Shown here: one piece after another, positions 1 through 5,280 of the stretch
Layout: every line of letters begins with the position of its first letter
Position numbering within the stretch: position 1 is the stretch's first letter
Assembly: GCA_028717985.1 (NCBI GenBank)
Contig: JAQUMS010000080.1
Coordinates: 1-6,339, forward strand
Direction: 5' to 3'
Length of the DNA stretch: 6,339 bases
From: Candidatus Omnitrophota bacterium
GTDB lineage: Bacteria > Omnitrophota > Gorgyraeia > Gygaellales > Profunditerraquicolaceae
Translations under genes and position numbers: made by a program
Notes under the pieces: generated by a model
What the model was told of the DNA's origin: nothing
Database searches by the model: none
The model's input: the letters and a program-made list of their open reading frames with translations, nothing else

Positions 1-1
1 T

Positions 2-712
2 TTTAATTCCAATGCCGCGGAAATGTTTGCGGTAGTTGATGTTATTACGACCGAAGCCGAACAAAAAGTTTTGTCGGATTGGCAGAGTTCAGGCATTGAC
101 CAGAAAGTAACCGATGCGATGGCAAAGGCGTTTACTACGCTGGGGAACGAAAATGACATTAACAAGATTTACGACAAAGTGTATAAAGCGGTGATTGCTG
201 AGTTGAAAAAGGCCGGAGTTTCCGAAGCGGATGTGGACAAATTCGCCACACAGAAATTAAAAGACCTCTGGGGTACGGATACCACGAAAAAGGCCACAAC
301 AAGTTCTTCTTCGGGTACGTCCAGTATTAAAAGCACAGTTTCAAATGCGTTAAGCGCGTTGAAGAGTAATAATGTTTCCGAAGCTAAAACCGCTTTGCAG
401 GGTGTTATTAATCAGTTTCAGTCTACGGCGTTGTCTCAGCAGAAATCGCTTACCGATTTTCCCGCTCAGGCTAACGTGGATAATTTTGCCGAACTGAACT
501 CTGTGGGTATGGCGTATTATCAGCTGGCACAGCAGGCGTTGAAAGAGAACGATAGCACTAAGGCTTTGGAAATGTTGAAGTATATAACCGACAATCTGAA
601 ATTTTCACAGTATCAGAATCCTGATAATACCAACGAATTATGGAAAATGGCAGACAAAGCCCGCTCGTTAATGGATGAGATTAATAAAAGCAGTATCGCA
701 GCGGTAAAGTAA
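2..712 (+). CDS. 3' part of a helical, TPR-like protein (5' end outside window)
   Basis: The reading frame is open to the left edge. The first ATG (23) has no ribosome binding site, and the codons before it (F-N-S-N-A-A-E) continue the frame, so I treat the gene as truncated by the window rather than starting at 23. Numbering from that ATG, about 230 residues remain. Residues 1-85 are predicted helical and charged. Residues 88-108 form a Ser/Thr-rich linker. Residues 160-220 look like a helical hairpin of the TPR type (VGMAYYQLAQQALKENDSTK, followed by a second helix and an N-W-K-A-rich third helix). Similar C-terminal segments occur, from memory, in repeat-rich envelope proteins of Omnitrophota-like bacteria. 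There are no catalytic motifs and no Cys. The function is unknown; a structural or scaffolding role is inference. The gene ends at TAA 710-712 and is followed by tandem hairpins without a T-tract. Confidence 0.7.
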   Translation, partial: FNSNAAEMFAVVDVITTEAEQKVLSDWQSSGIDQKVTDAMAKAFTTLGNENDINKIYDKVYKAVIAELKKAGVSEADVDKFATQKLKDLWGTDTTKKATTSSSSGTSSIKSTVSNALSALKSNNVSEAKTALQGVINQFQSTALSQQKSLTDFPAQANVDNFAELNSVGMAYYQLAQQALKENDSTKALEMLKYITDNLKFSQYQNPDNTNELWKMADKARSLMDEINKSSIAAVK

Positions 713-723
713 AATTTTAAAAC

Positions 724-803
724 AGGAGGTTTTACACCGGCTTCTCCTCTTGAGCCGGGTGTAAGGAGGTTTTAGCCCGGCTTATCCGTTTAAGCCGGGC
801 GTA
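724..803. repeat. Two tandem 40-bp hairpin-forming repeats
   Basis: Two consecutive units (724-763 and 764-803) each begin with AGGAGGTTTTA and each fold into a GC-rich hairpin. In unit 1 the arms are 732-742 and 753-764, with one bulged G. In unit 2 the arms are 775-784 and 791-800, a perfect 10 bp around GCCCGGCTTA. The units differ mainly in the loop and by paired changes in the stem (CACC/GGTG against GCCC/GGGC), so pairing is kept although sequence is not. They lie 11 bases after the stop of the upstream gene. No T-tract follows, so they are not classical terminators; mRNA 3'-end stabilisers or REP-like elements are possible. Confidence 0.75.
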
Positions 804-915
804 AATTCCCCATAGTATCCCACAAATAAAACTGCAAATAAAAACACTTAAATTTTTCCTAAATTCTGCTATAATATTTGCTCTGAACTCTTTGTTTAAT
901 AGCTTTATTTTTTTA

Positions 916-946
916 CTATGAGCTATGAGCAAAGAACTAAGAGCTA
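916..946. repeat. Left copy of a 31-bp inverted repeat
   Basis: This segment (CTATGAGCTATGAGC, then AAAGAACTAAGAGCTA) is the reverse complement of 4827-4857 with a single mismatch, 30 of 31. It contains the internal repetition CTATGAG/CTATGAG. The pair brackets the structured segment, tRNA-Arg, tadA and the Ycf46 operon. It is most likely a dispersed intergenic repeat rather than a transposon end, since the enclosed genes are mostly housekeeping or operonic. Confidence 0.85.
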
Positions 947-950
947 ATTT

Positions 951-1131
951 TTGCGCCCATAGCTCAACTTTAATGAGGATTCAACTTAGAGAGCTGAAAC
1001 AAAGTGGAAGCGAATCTAAGTTGAGTATCCGAATTAACCCCGAAACCTGCAAGATAATTTTGAAGAAATTATCGCAGCGAATAGGTGTCGGGGGATAGAC
1101 CACTGTAAGAAATCGAAACTAGTATAAAATA
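951..1131 (+). ncRNA. Structured RNA-like segment starting with a copy of the tRNA-Arg 5' end
   Basis: Positions 951-969 repeat 1132-1150 exactly (19 bases, including the first 17 of tRNA-Arg). After this the sequence diverges and folds strongly. Stem I pairs 977-990 with 1015-1030 (GGAT plus TCAACTTAGA against TCTAAGTTGA plus ATCC, with a 2-base bulge). Stem II pairs 1038-1043 with 1088-1093 (CCCCGA/TCGGGG), continued by 1045-1048 with 1083-1086. Stem III pairs 1053-1060 with 1066-1073 (GATAATTT/AAATTATC), preceded by TGC/GCA. No known RNA family consensus is visible: I checked by eye for group I intron, RNase P, SRP, tmRNA, hammerhead and common riboswitches. It could be a decayed tRNA duplication, a small mobile element or a real ncRNA. 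Strand is assumed from the tRNA copy. Confidence 0.45.
1123..1128 (+). promoter_or_regulatory. Possible -10 element for tRNA-Arg
   Basis: TATAAA lies 5 bases before the tRNA 5' end, in an AT-rich stretch after a GC-rich one. No good -35 hexamer is seen at the right spacing, so this is tentative. Confidence 0.3.
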
Positions 1132-1133
1132 TT

Positions 1134-1207
1134 GCGCCCATAGCTCAACTGGATAGAGCGTCAGTCTACGGAACTGAAGGTTGTTGGTTCGACCCCAACT
1201 GGGCGCG
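1134..1207 (+). tRNA. tRNA-Arg (anticodon ACG)
   Basis: The full cloverleaf is visible. The acceptor GCGCCCA pairs with TGGGCGC. The D stem is GCTC/GAGC. The anticodon stem TCAGT/ACTGA encloses the loop CTACGGA, with anticodon ACG at 1168-1170. The variable loop is short, and the T arm is GTTGG-TTCGACC-CCAAC. The discriminator is G1207 and no CCA is encoded. This tRNA reads CGN arginine codons once A34 is deaminated to inosine. The enzyme for that, TadA, is encoded 42 bases downstream on the same strand. The gap has no terminator, so the tRNA and tadA may share a transcript. The first 17 bases are duplicated at 953-969. Confidence 0.97.
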
Positions 1208-1249
1208 TTTTAAATTCACTCCTGTCAAAGATTCACCATAATTCCCTGT

Positions 1250-1714
1250 ATGCACAAACTTCACGAAGTTTTCATGCGAGAAGCGCTCAAAGAAGCGCGC
1301 GTTGCTTTTGAAGAGGACGAAGTGCCTGTGGGAGCGGTAATTGTCCACGGGAACCGTGTTATCGCCCGCGCGCATAATCAGATAGAGCGCCTTCAGGACC
1401 CCACCGCGCATGCGGAAATGATCGCCATCACTTCAGCCGCGAATTATCTCGGCACAAAATGGTTGAATGAGGCATCCTTGTATGTTACAATTGAGCCTTG
1501 CAGTATGTGCGCGGGTGCATTGGTCTTGGCGCGCGTCAGCCATGTTTATTTTGGCGCTGATGACCCGAAAACAGGGGCGTGCGGCTCAGTCTTTGACATT
1601 GCCAATAATAAAAAATTAAATCACCGTATTCTTGTAACGAAAGGCATCTTACAGGAAGAAGCGGGAGGACTTCTTTCTGAATTTTTCAGAAAAAAAAGGA
1701 CAAAAACTAACTAA
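1250..1714 (+). CDS. tadA: tRNA-specific adenosine deaminase TadA
   Basis: The 154-residue protein is close to the usual TadA length (about 150-170). It is a zinc-dependent cytoplasmic deaminase that converts A34 to inosine in tRNA-Arg(ACG), allowing decoding of CGU, CGC and CGA. Visible motifs are FMREALKEA (8-16) and EVPVGAVIV (24-32). The catalytic H-A-E (54-56) carries the zinc ligand His54 and proton shuttle Glu56. PCSMC (83-87) supplies the zinc ligands Cys84 and Cys87. Asn43 matches the substrate-contacting Asn of the family. The ATG at 1250 is chosen because the family carries a short helix before the MREAL motif; a start at Met9 (1274) would remove it. No Shine-Dalgarno is evident. 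Guanine deaminase and other CDA-fold enzymes are less likely given the PVGAVIV and PCSMCAGA pattern and the adjacent substrate tRNA. Confidence 0.96.
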   Translation: MHKLHEVFMREALKEARVAFEEDEVPVGAVIVHGNRVIARAHNQIERLQDPTAHAEMIAITSAANYLGTKWLNEASLYVTIEPCSMCAGALVLARVSHVYFGADDPKTGACGSVFDIANNKKLNHRILVTKGILQEEAGGLLSEFFRKKRTKTN

Positions 1715-1752
1715 TATCTCACTTAAATCGTATCTTCCGCAAAGGACCGCAT

Positions 1753-1935
1753 ATGAAAAACAAACAGAGAAACAGGCTTTCCCCGAATAGAATGTTCGAA
1801 TATTGCGAAGTCGCGATACTGGAAGACGGATCTTTACATATATTAACTATTGCTCCTTCATTTTCATCGGTTCTGCTTGATGAATTTATTCCCGAACCTG
1901 AAGAAGGCGGAGAAAACAAAATCTACTGCGGGTAA
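1753..1935 (+). CDS. Small 60-aa hypothetical protein leading the Ycf46 operon
   Basis: I do not recognise this family. The start ATG at 1753 has a clear AAAGGA (1741-1746) at 6-base spacing. The stop TAA (1933-1935) is 3 bases before the ATPase start, so the two genes are probably translationally coupled. The N-terminus is basic (MKNKQRNR), the middle resembles two beta strands (YCEVAILEDGSLHILTI, residues 17-33), and the C-terminus is acidic and Pro/Gly-rich, ending in KIYCG. There is no signal peptide or membrane segment, and only two Cys. The tight coupling, good ribosome binding site and the lack of a comparable site for the ATPase argue that it is translated. It may be a partner or regulator of the ATPase; that is inference. 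Confidence 0.7.
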   Translation: MKNKQRNRLSPNRMFEYCEVAILEDGSLHILTIAPSFSSVLLDEFIPEPEEGGENKIYCG

Positions 1936-1938
1936 TAT

Positions 1939-3483
1939 ATGGCGCGGACATCCTGCCGTGAAGACCTGGATATTTTGATCAGAGCCCGGTATCCTTTGAT
2001 AGCGGTGATCAGCTATGAAGAAACCCGGGTAATTGACTGCCTGAAAGAAATGGCGTCAAAGCGGTCAAAACAACTGCTTATCTGGTCTGCGACACAGGGT
2101 ATCCGCAAGTTTGAAGAGCCTAAAAAAATAGATGAAACCACGCGCGATCCGCAGGCGGCGCTGACATATATAGAACGCGCCCCGTATCCGGCGATCTTTG
2201 CGATGCTGGATTTCCACCGGTATTTAGACGACGCGGCTGTGGTGCGCAAGCTCCGCGATCTTGTGGAGAATTTGAAAGAGACCTACGAAAGTTTAATTAT
2301 TGTGTCTCCGACATTAAATATTCCCGTTGAACTTGAAAAAGATATCGCGGTTATAGATTTCGATCTGCCGGATATCAACGACTTAAGCGATCTTCTCGAC
2401 GAGATCGTCGAAGTTATCAGCAAATCGCAGGAAATAACCGTTAACCTTACGCCCGAAACGCGGGAAAAACTTTTGAATGCCGCGATGGGCCTGACTATCA
2501 ATGAAGCGGAGAATGCTTTCGCGCGTTCTATCGTGGTGGATAAATCTCTCGGACCCGAGGATATCGAAAAAATCCTCGATGAGAAAAAGCAGGTCATCCG
2601 TAAATCCGGTTTGCTGGAATATTACGATTCCACTGAACTGTTGGATAACGTCGGCGGTCTTGATATTTTAAAAGACTGGTTGGCAAAACGGTCGGTAGCG
2701 TTTACCGCCAAGGCAAAAGAATTCGGACTTCCTCAGCCCAAAGGCATTTTACTTATCGGCGTGCAGGGCTGTGGTAAGAGTCTTACGGCAAAAGCCGTGG
2801 CAAACCTTTGGAGACTGCCGCTTCTGCGTTTTGATGTGGGAAGGGTGTTTTCCGGGATCGTCGGTTCGTCTGAAGAAAATATGCGCCGCGCTATTCGAAC
2901 CGCCGAATCAGTGGCCCCGGTGGTGCTGTGGATCGATGAAATAGAAAAAGCTTTTTCCGGAGTACAGAGCTCGACCTTTTCCGACGCCGGGACTTCCGCG
3001 CGCGTGTTCAGCACATTCCTGACCTGGCTTCAGGAAAAAACAAAAGCGGTATTTGTCATGGCGACCGCGAATAACATTTCGCTTCTGCCGCCTGAATTAT
3101 TGCGCAAGGGAAGATTCGACGAGATATTCTTCGTGGATCTGCCGTCGCTTGAAGAACGCAAAGAAATATTTACCATCCATTTGAAGAAAAGAAAACGCGA
3201 CGTCAAGAATTTCGACGTGGAGCTTCTCGCGAGAGAATCAGAGGGATACAGCGGCGCTGAAATAGAACAGGCGATTATTTCCGGATTATTCGACGCTTTT
3301 GTCGCGAACAGGGATTTAAATAGCGACGATGTTTTAAAAAGCATCAAAGAAACAATTCCGTTATCCCAGACCATGCGCGAGCAGATCAGCGGCATCCGTG
3401 AATGGGCGAATATGAGGGCGCGTCCGGCAAGCAAATGCCTGCAGGCCCCTGCGGGAGTGAAGGGCAGAAGGATCGAAGTATGA
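1939..3483 (+). CDS. Ycf46-like AAA+ ATPase
   Basis: This is a 514-residue AAA+ ATPase. The N-terminal region (about 8-230) has the Ycf46-type opening E-D-L-D-I-L-I-R-A-R-Y-P-L-I followed by an alpha/beta domain that resembles a degenerate, nucleotide-free ATPase fold with no Walker A. The C-terminal AAA+ module starts at LLDNVGGLDILK (234-245). It has Walker A GVQGCGKS (274-281), Walker B VVLWIDE (328-334), sensor 1 Asn378 in ATANN, the Arg-finger region LLRKGRFDE (387-395), and the sensor 2/helical-lid segment EGYSGAEIEQA (435-445). All catalytic residues appear intact, so it should hydrolyse ATP, probably as a ring. The start ATG has only a weak GCGGG upstream, consistent with coupling to the 60-aa gene. 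It overlaps the next gene by 4 bases (ATGA). Ycf46 homologues occur in cyanobacteria and red-algal plastids with poorly defined roles. FtsH or proteasomal ATPases are excluded by the N-domain and the lack of a protease domain. Confidence 0.9.
   Translation: MARTSCREDLDILIRARYPLIAVISYEETRVIDCLKEMASKRSKQLLIWSATQGIRKFEEPKKIDETTRDPQAALTYIERAPYPAIFAMLDFHRYLDDAAVVRKLRDLVENLKETYESLIIVSPTLNIPVELEKDIAVIDFDLPDINDLSDLLDEIVEVISKSQEITVNLTPETREKLLNAAMGLTINEAENAFARSIVVDKSLGPEDIEKILDEKKQVIRKSGLLEYYDSTELLDNVGGLDILKDWLAKRSVAFTAKAKEFGLPQPKGILLIGVQGCGKSLTAKAVANLWRLPLLRFDVGRVFSGIVGSSEENMRRAIRTAESVAPVVLWIDEIEKAFSGVQSSTFSDAGTSARVFSTFLTWLQEKTKAVFVMATANNISLLPPELLRKGRFDEIFFVDLPSLEERKEIFTIHLKKRKRDVKNFDVELLARESEGYSGAEIEQAIISGLFDAFVANRDLNSDDVLKSIKETIPLSQTMREQISGIREWANMRARPASKCLQAPAGVKGRRIEV
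3466..3472 (+). promoter_or_regulatory. Ribosome binding site that fixes the zinc-ribbon start
   Basis: AGAAGGA lies 7 bases before ATG 3480. An earlier in-frame ATG at 3402 lies deep inside the ATPase gene and has no such site, so 3480 (overlapping the ATPase stop as ATGA) is preferred. Confidence 0.75.
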
Positions 3484-4187
3484 GAGGCAACGGGGGGCGT
3501 TTTCGTAAATTAGAACTTTCCCCTTTACTGAAAATATTCCGGAAACCTCTTGCCAACGAACACAAGCGTTTCCAGCGCCTGGAAGTTGATGGGCATAAAA
3601 TAAATATAGATCTTGATACACCTGTGGCAGAAGGCGAAACACAGAAACAGGCGCAAGCATCATATTGCGTTACCTGTCCCCAGTGCCATAGAAATAATCC
3701 TAAAAACAGTTTATATTGCTTGTATTGTTCTTTTGTTTTTAATTCAGTTGCCGAGCAGGTTCCGGAAGCGTCTGAACTTCAGCCTTATCAGATTAAGTGC
3801 GGGCAATGCGGAAAAATAGGCACGCGTAATCAGAGGAACTGCCTGTATTGCGGATATGTTTTTGACGCGGAAGGAACAAACGCGATCGAAAGCGACCGCG
3901 TGATAAGCGTGAATCTGGATGGTACACTATATCGTTCCGACGATCCCGGCGTTCCCATGGATGTCAGGGAATTGATGAATGATATTCGCAGGAACGGCTA
4001 TTCAAAAGAAAAAATTGATGCCTGGCTTCGTAACAGGAATGTTAATAATGAACTTAAACGTGAACAGATTGATGAACGGATACATCAGTTGAATTGGTCT
4101 CTGGTTTTTCGGATCTTACAGGTAGTGATTGTTTTTGGAATTATATTTTTCGTTTTTTCCATGCGTGGCAGAGTACATTCCAGGTAA
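3480..4187 (+). CDS. Double zinc-ribbon protein with C-terminal membrane anchor
   Basis: The protein is 235 residues from ATG 3480. The N-terminus (1-60) is basic then acidic, without a signal peptide. Zinc ribbon 1 uses C66-C69 and C80-C83 (CPQC...CLYC), with an extra C63. Zinc ribbon 2 uses C107-C110 and C121-C124 (CGQC...CLYC). The two share the N-x-x-N/R-x-x-Y/N-C-L-Y-C pattern and look like an internal duplication. Residues 140-202 form a soluble, mostly helical segment (VRELMNDIRRNGYSKEKIDA followed by a charged helix). Residues 206-227 form one hydrophobic membrane helix, followed by the basic tail MRGRVHSR. A tail-anchored topology with zinc ribbons in the cytoplasm is inferred. I do not recognise a named family. 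Its 4-base overlap with the ATPase gene suggests coupled synthesis and perhaps a role in tethering the ATPase to the membrane or presenting a substrate to it. Confidence 0.85.
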   Translation: MRGNGGRFRKLELSPLLKIFRKPLANEHKRFQRLEVDGHKINIDLDTPVAEGETQKQAQASYCVTCPQCHRNNPKNSLYCLYCSFVFNSVAEQVPEASELQPYQIKCGQCGKIGTRNQRNCLYCGYVFDAEGTNAIESDRVISVNLDGTLYRSDDPGVPMDVRELMNDIRRNGYSKEKIDAWLRNRNVNNELKREQIDERIHQLNWSLVFRILQVVIVFGIIFFVFSMRGRVHSR

Positions 4188-4202
4188 ACAAAGAGAATAT
4201 AT

Positions 4203-4595
4203 ATGTCATCAGGCGGCGGGATACAATTAGTTATCTACAGCATTCAGGAATTGATCAAAGCCATAGAAGATTTACAGTTGGCGCGCCAGGAAAAAACCCG
4301 GATTGAAACAGAAACCGGCCGTATCGAGCAGGTTGACGTCGTGGTGCAGGATACCAACGGCAAACAAGTCGGCTTCCAGAAACAGAAAGACGGCTCGTAT
4401 AAAGTTATTGCCGATTCCCGCGGCCTCACCGCCGAACAGCTGAAAAAACAAAAAGAATTTATTAATTCCATTAAACGAAAATACGCGTATAATATGGTGA
4501 CCCAGCAGTTACAGCGGCAGGGATACCAGATAGTGGAAGAGAAGAAAGTCGAGAAACAGGCGGTTAAACTTGTTGCCCGGCGCTGGATCGGTTAG
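4203..4595 (+). CDS. DUF1257 / Ycf35-like protein
   Basis: This 130-residue protein matches the Ycf35 (DUF1257) pattern. It has an N-terminal helix resembling IKxxxLxxAL (residues 13-25), a strand pair VDVVVQDTNGKQVGFQKQKDG (44-64), YKVIADSRG (66-74), a helix with YAYNMVTQQLQRQGYQIVEE (94-113), and the C-terminal KLVARRW (122-128). The first residues (MSSGGGIQLV) differ from the usual MSHFT start. Only a weak AGAGA precedes the ATG; translation is probably coupled to the zinc-ribbon gene 15 bases upstream. Ycf35 proteins commonly sit beside Ycf46 ATPases and DUF2997 proteins in cyanobacteria and other bacteria. Biochemical function is not established. Family assignment is by eye from the C-terminal half, which is distinctive. 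Confidence 0.82.
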   Translation: MSSGGGIQLVIYSIQELIKAIEDLQLARQEKTRIETETGRIEQVDVVVQDTNGKQVGFQKQKDGSYKVIADSRGLTAEQLKKQKEFINSIKRKYAYNMVTQQLQRQGYQIVEEKKVEKQAVKLVARRWIG

Positions 4596-4611
4596 CGTAG
4601 ATCTGCCAGAT

Positions 4612-4617
4612 AAGGAA
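4612..4617 (+). promoter_or_regulatory. Ribosome binding site that fixes the DUF2997 start
   Basis: AAGGAA lies 6 bases before ATG 4624. A longer frame beginning at TTG 4570 would overlap the Ycf35 gene and has no site, so 4624 is the start. Confidence 0.8.
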
Positions 4618-4623
4618 ATTGCT

Positions 4624-4836
4624 ATGGCCGCGAAGCAGGAAATTGAAATATTGATTTCTGACGAAGGATATGTACAATATCATATAAAAGGTATCAAGGG
4701 CAAAAAGTGCGTTGATATCAGCAAAGCCCTGGCAAAAGATTTAGGCGGTATCGAAAATGAAACCTTTACCTCGGAATACTACGAGGAAGAAAATAAAGCA
4801 AAAAACATCAATAAACAGAAACAATCTAGCTCTTAG
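4624..4836 (+). CDS. DUF2997-family small protein
   Basis: The 70-residue protein matches DUF2997. It has a strand EIEILISDEG (6-15), YVQYHIKGIKGKKCVDISKA (16-35) containing the typical G-x-x-G-x-x-C, a helix ending in LG (40-41), and a C-terminal EYYEEE (51-56). In this family the pattern is I-x-x-x-G-x-V, then G-x-G-x-x-C, and ends in an E-Y-Y-like motif. It is normally found next to Ycf35 and Ycf46, as here, and closes the operon 28 bases after the Ycf35 stop. Cys29 is the only cysteine. The last residues (QKQSSS) and stop codon come from an intergenic repeat that runs over the 3' end, so the natural C-terminus may have been shortened or replaced. It is a probable small partner subunit, role unknown. 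Confidence 0.82.
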   Translation: MAAKQEIEILISDEGYVQYHIKGIKGKKCVDISKALAKDLGGIENETFTSEYYEEENKAKNINKQKQSSS

Positions 4837-4857
4837 TTCTTTGGTCATAGCTCATAG
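4827..4857. repeat. Right copy of the 31-bp inverted repeat
   Basis: Reverse complement of 916-946 with one mismatch. It overlaps the last codons of the DUF2997 gene and contributes its stop codon (TAG 4834-4836). Confidence 0.85.
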
Positions 4858-4912
4858 ATTATTATAGTTCTTTGGGAAAAATAATTTAATCTTTCACTTC
4901 ATAGGAGATGTA

Positions 4913-4975
4913 ATGCACTACCTACGAAGTGGTCATGTTATTTGTTCTTTGATGCTGTTAAAAATCACTTCGTAA
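4913..4975 (+). other. 20-codon open frame with a Shine-Dalgarno (weak candidate gene)
   Basis: ATG 4913 follows TAGGAGA (4902-4908) at good spacing and encodes MHYLRSGHVICSLMLLKITS, ending at TAA 4973-4975 inside the terminator-like hairpin. This resembles a leader peptide layout, but no regulated gene follows, and much of the sequence is repeat arms. Probably chance. Confidence 0.15.
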
Positions 4976-4992
4976 GTGGTGCGATTTTTTTT
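4960..4992 (+). terminator. Probable intrinsic terminator of the Ycf46 operon
   Basis: Stem ATCACTT (4964-4970) with AAGTGGT (4974-4980), 7 pairs including one G-T, then GCGA and eight T (4985-4992). Flanking AAAA can pair into the T-run. It is about 125 bases after the DUF2997 stop. It is built from a repeat arm, so its role as terminator is inference; the four bases between stem and T-run weaken it. Confidence 0.5.
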
Positions 4993-5113
4993 GTATTTCT
5001 TACGAGGTTGAAAAGGTTCTTAGGTTTACATCATCGTATTTTAATCACTTCGTAAGTGGTGTAACAAAATATTCACATCTCTTACGAAGTGGAAGTGGTT
5101 GTTCAATAGCTAA

Positions 5114-5180
5114 TAGATTTTTAACAACAATTCCCCAAAGGGGAATAAATAGTAGTAAGCTTTAAGTTGTTAAAAATCTA
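5114..5180. repeat. Nested palindrome: 15-bp arms around a second hairpin
   Basis: Outer arms 5114-5128 (TAGATTTTTAACAAC) and 5166-5180 are perfect complements over 15 bp. Inside, 5130-5136 (ATTCCCC) pairs with 5140-5146 around a 3-base loop. The remaining 19 bases (5147-5165) are unpaired. Confidence 0.85.
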
Positions 5181-5188
5181 AAAGGGGT

Positions 5189-5209
5189 GTGGGGGAAGAC
5201 GTCCCCCAC
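5189..5209. repeat. GC-rich hairpin
   Basis: GTGGGGGA (5189-5196) pairs perfectly with TCCCCCAC (5202-5209) around the loop AGACG. A further GGGGG follows at 5214-5218. No T-tract. Confidence 0.8.
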
Positions 5210-5254
5210 GGTTGGGGGAGAACAGCGATTCGAATTATAGATTATAAGATAGCG

Positions 5255-5280
5255 TTAGGAGGGGGCTTGCCCCCTCCTAA
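5255..5280. repeat. 12-bp hairpin with minimal loop
   Basis: TTAGGAGGGGGC (5255-5266) is perfectly complementary to 5269-5280, leaving only TT between (or a 4-base CTTG loop if the last pair opens). No T-tract follows. Confidence 0.85.

Larger units (their letters stand above)
4895..5092. repeat. Three consecutive inverted-repeat units with a CACTTCGTAAG core
   Basis: Unit 1 pairs 4895-4905 (CACTTCATAGG) with 4921-4931 (CCTACGAAGTG). Unit 2 pairs 4966-4976 (CACTTCGTAAG) with a degenerate arm 4999-5007 (CTTACGAGG). Unit 3 pairs 5046-5056 with 5081-5091, a perfect 11 bp. The forward arms of units 2 and 3 lie in identical 18-base copies (4964-4981 and 5044-5061), 80 bases apart. Each forward arm of these two is also itself a small palindrome (CACTT-CGT-AAGTG). 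This looks like a family of palindromic intergenic elements rather than CRISPR, because orientation alternates and arms vary. Confidence 0.8.

Noticed and set aside
732..932. 66-codon minus-strand frame over the hairpin repeats
   Set aside because: It runs through both tandem hairpins and an AT-rich stretch, with no recognisable domain or good start site.
951..1131. Group I intron in the tRNA-Arg gene
   Set aside because: No P7/S-type conserved core was seen, and the 5' exon is duplicated rather than split from the 3' exon.
1166..1411. Minus-strand frame across tRNA-Arg and tadA
   Set aside because: Lies antisense to a tRNA and a well-conserved gene; shadow frame. The same holds for minus-strand frames within the ATPase, Ycf35 and 50-aa genes.
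3402..3479. Longer zinc-ribbon protein starting inside the ATPase gene
   Set aside because: No ribosome binding site there, whereas ATG 3480 has AGAAGGA and the ATGA overlap.
4570..4623. TTG start adding 18 residues to the DUF2997 protein
   Set aside because: Overlaps Ycf35 coding sequence, lacks a binding site, and the added residues do not fit the family.
4895..5092. CRISPR array
   Set aside because: Repeat arms alternate in orientation, vary in sequence and number too few; no cas genes.
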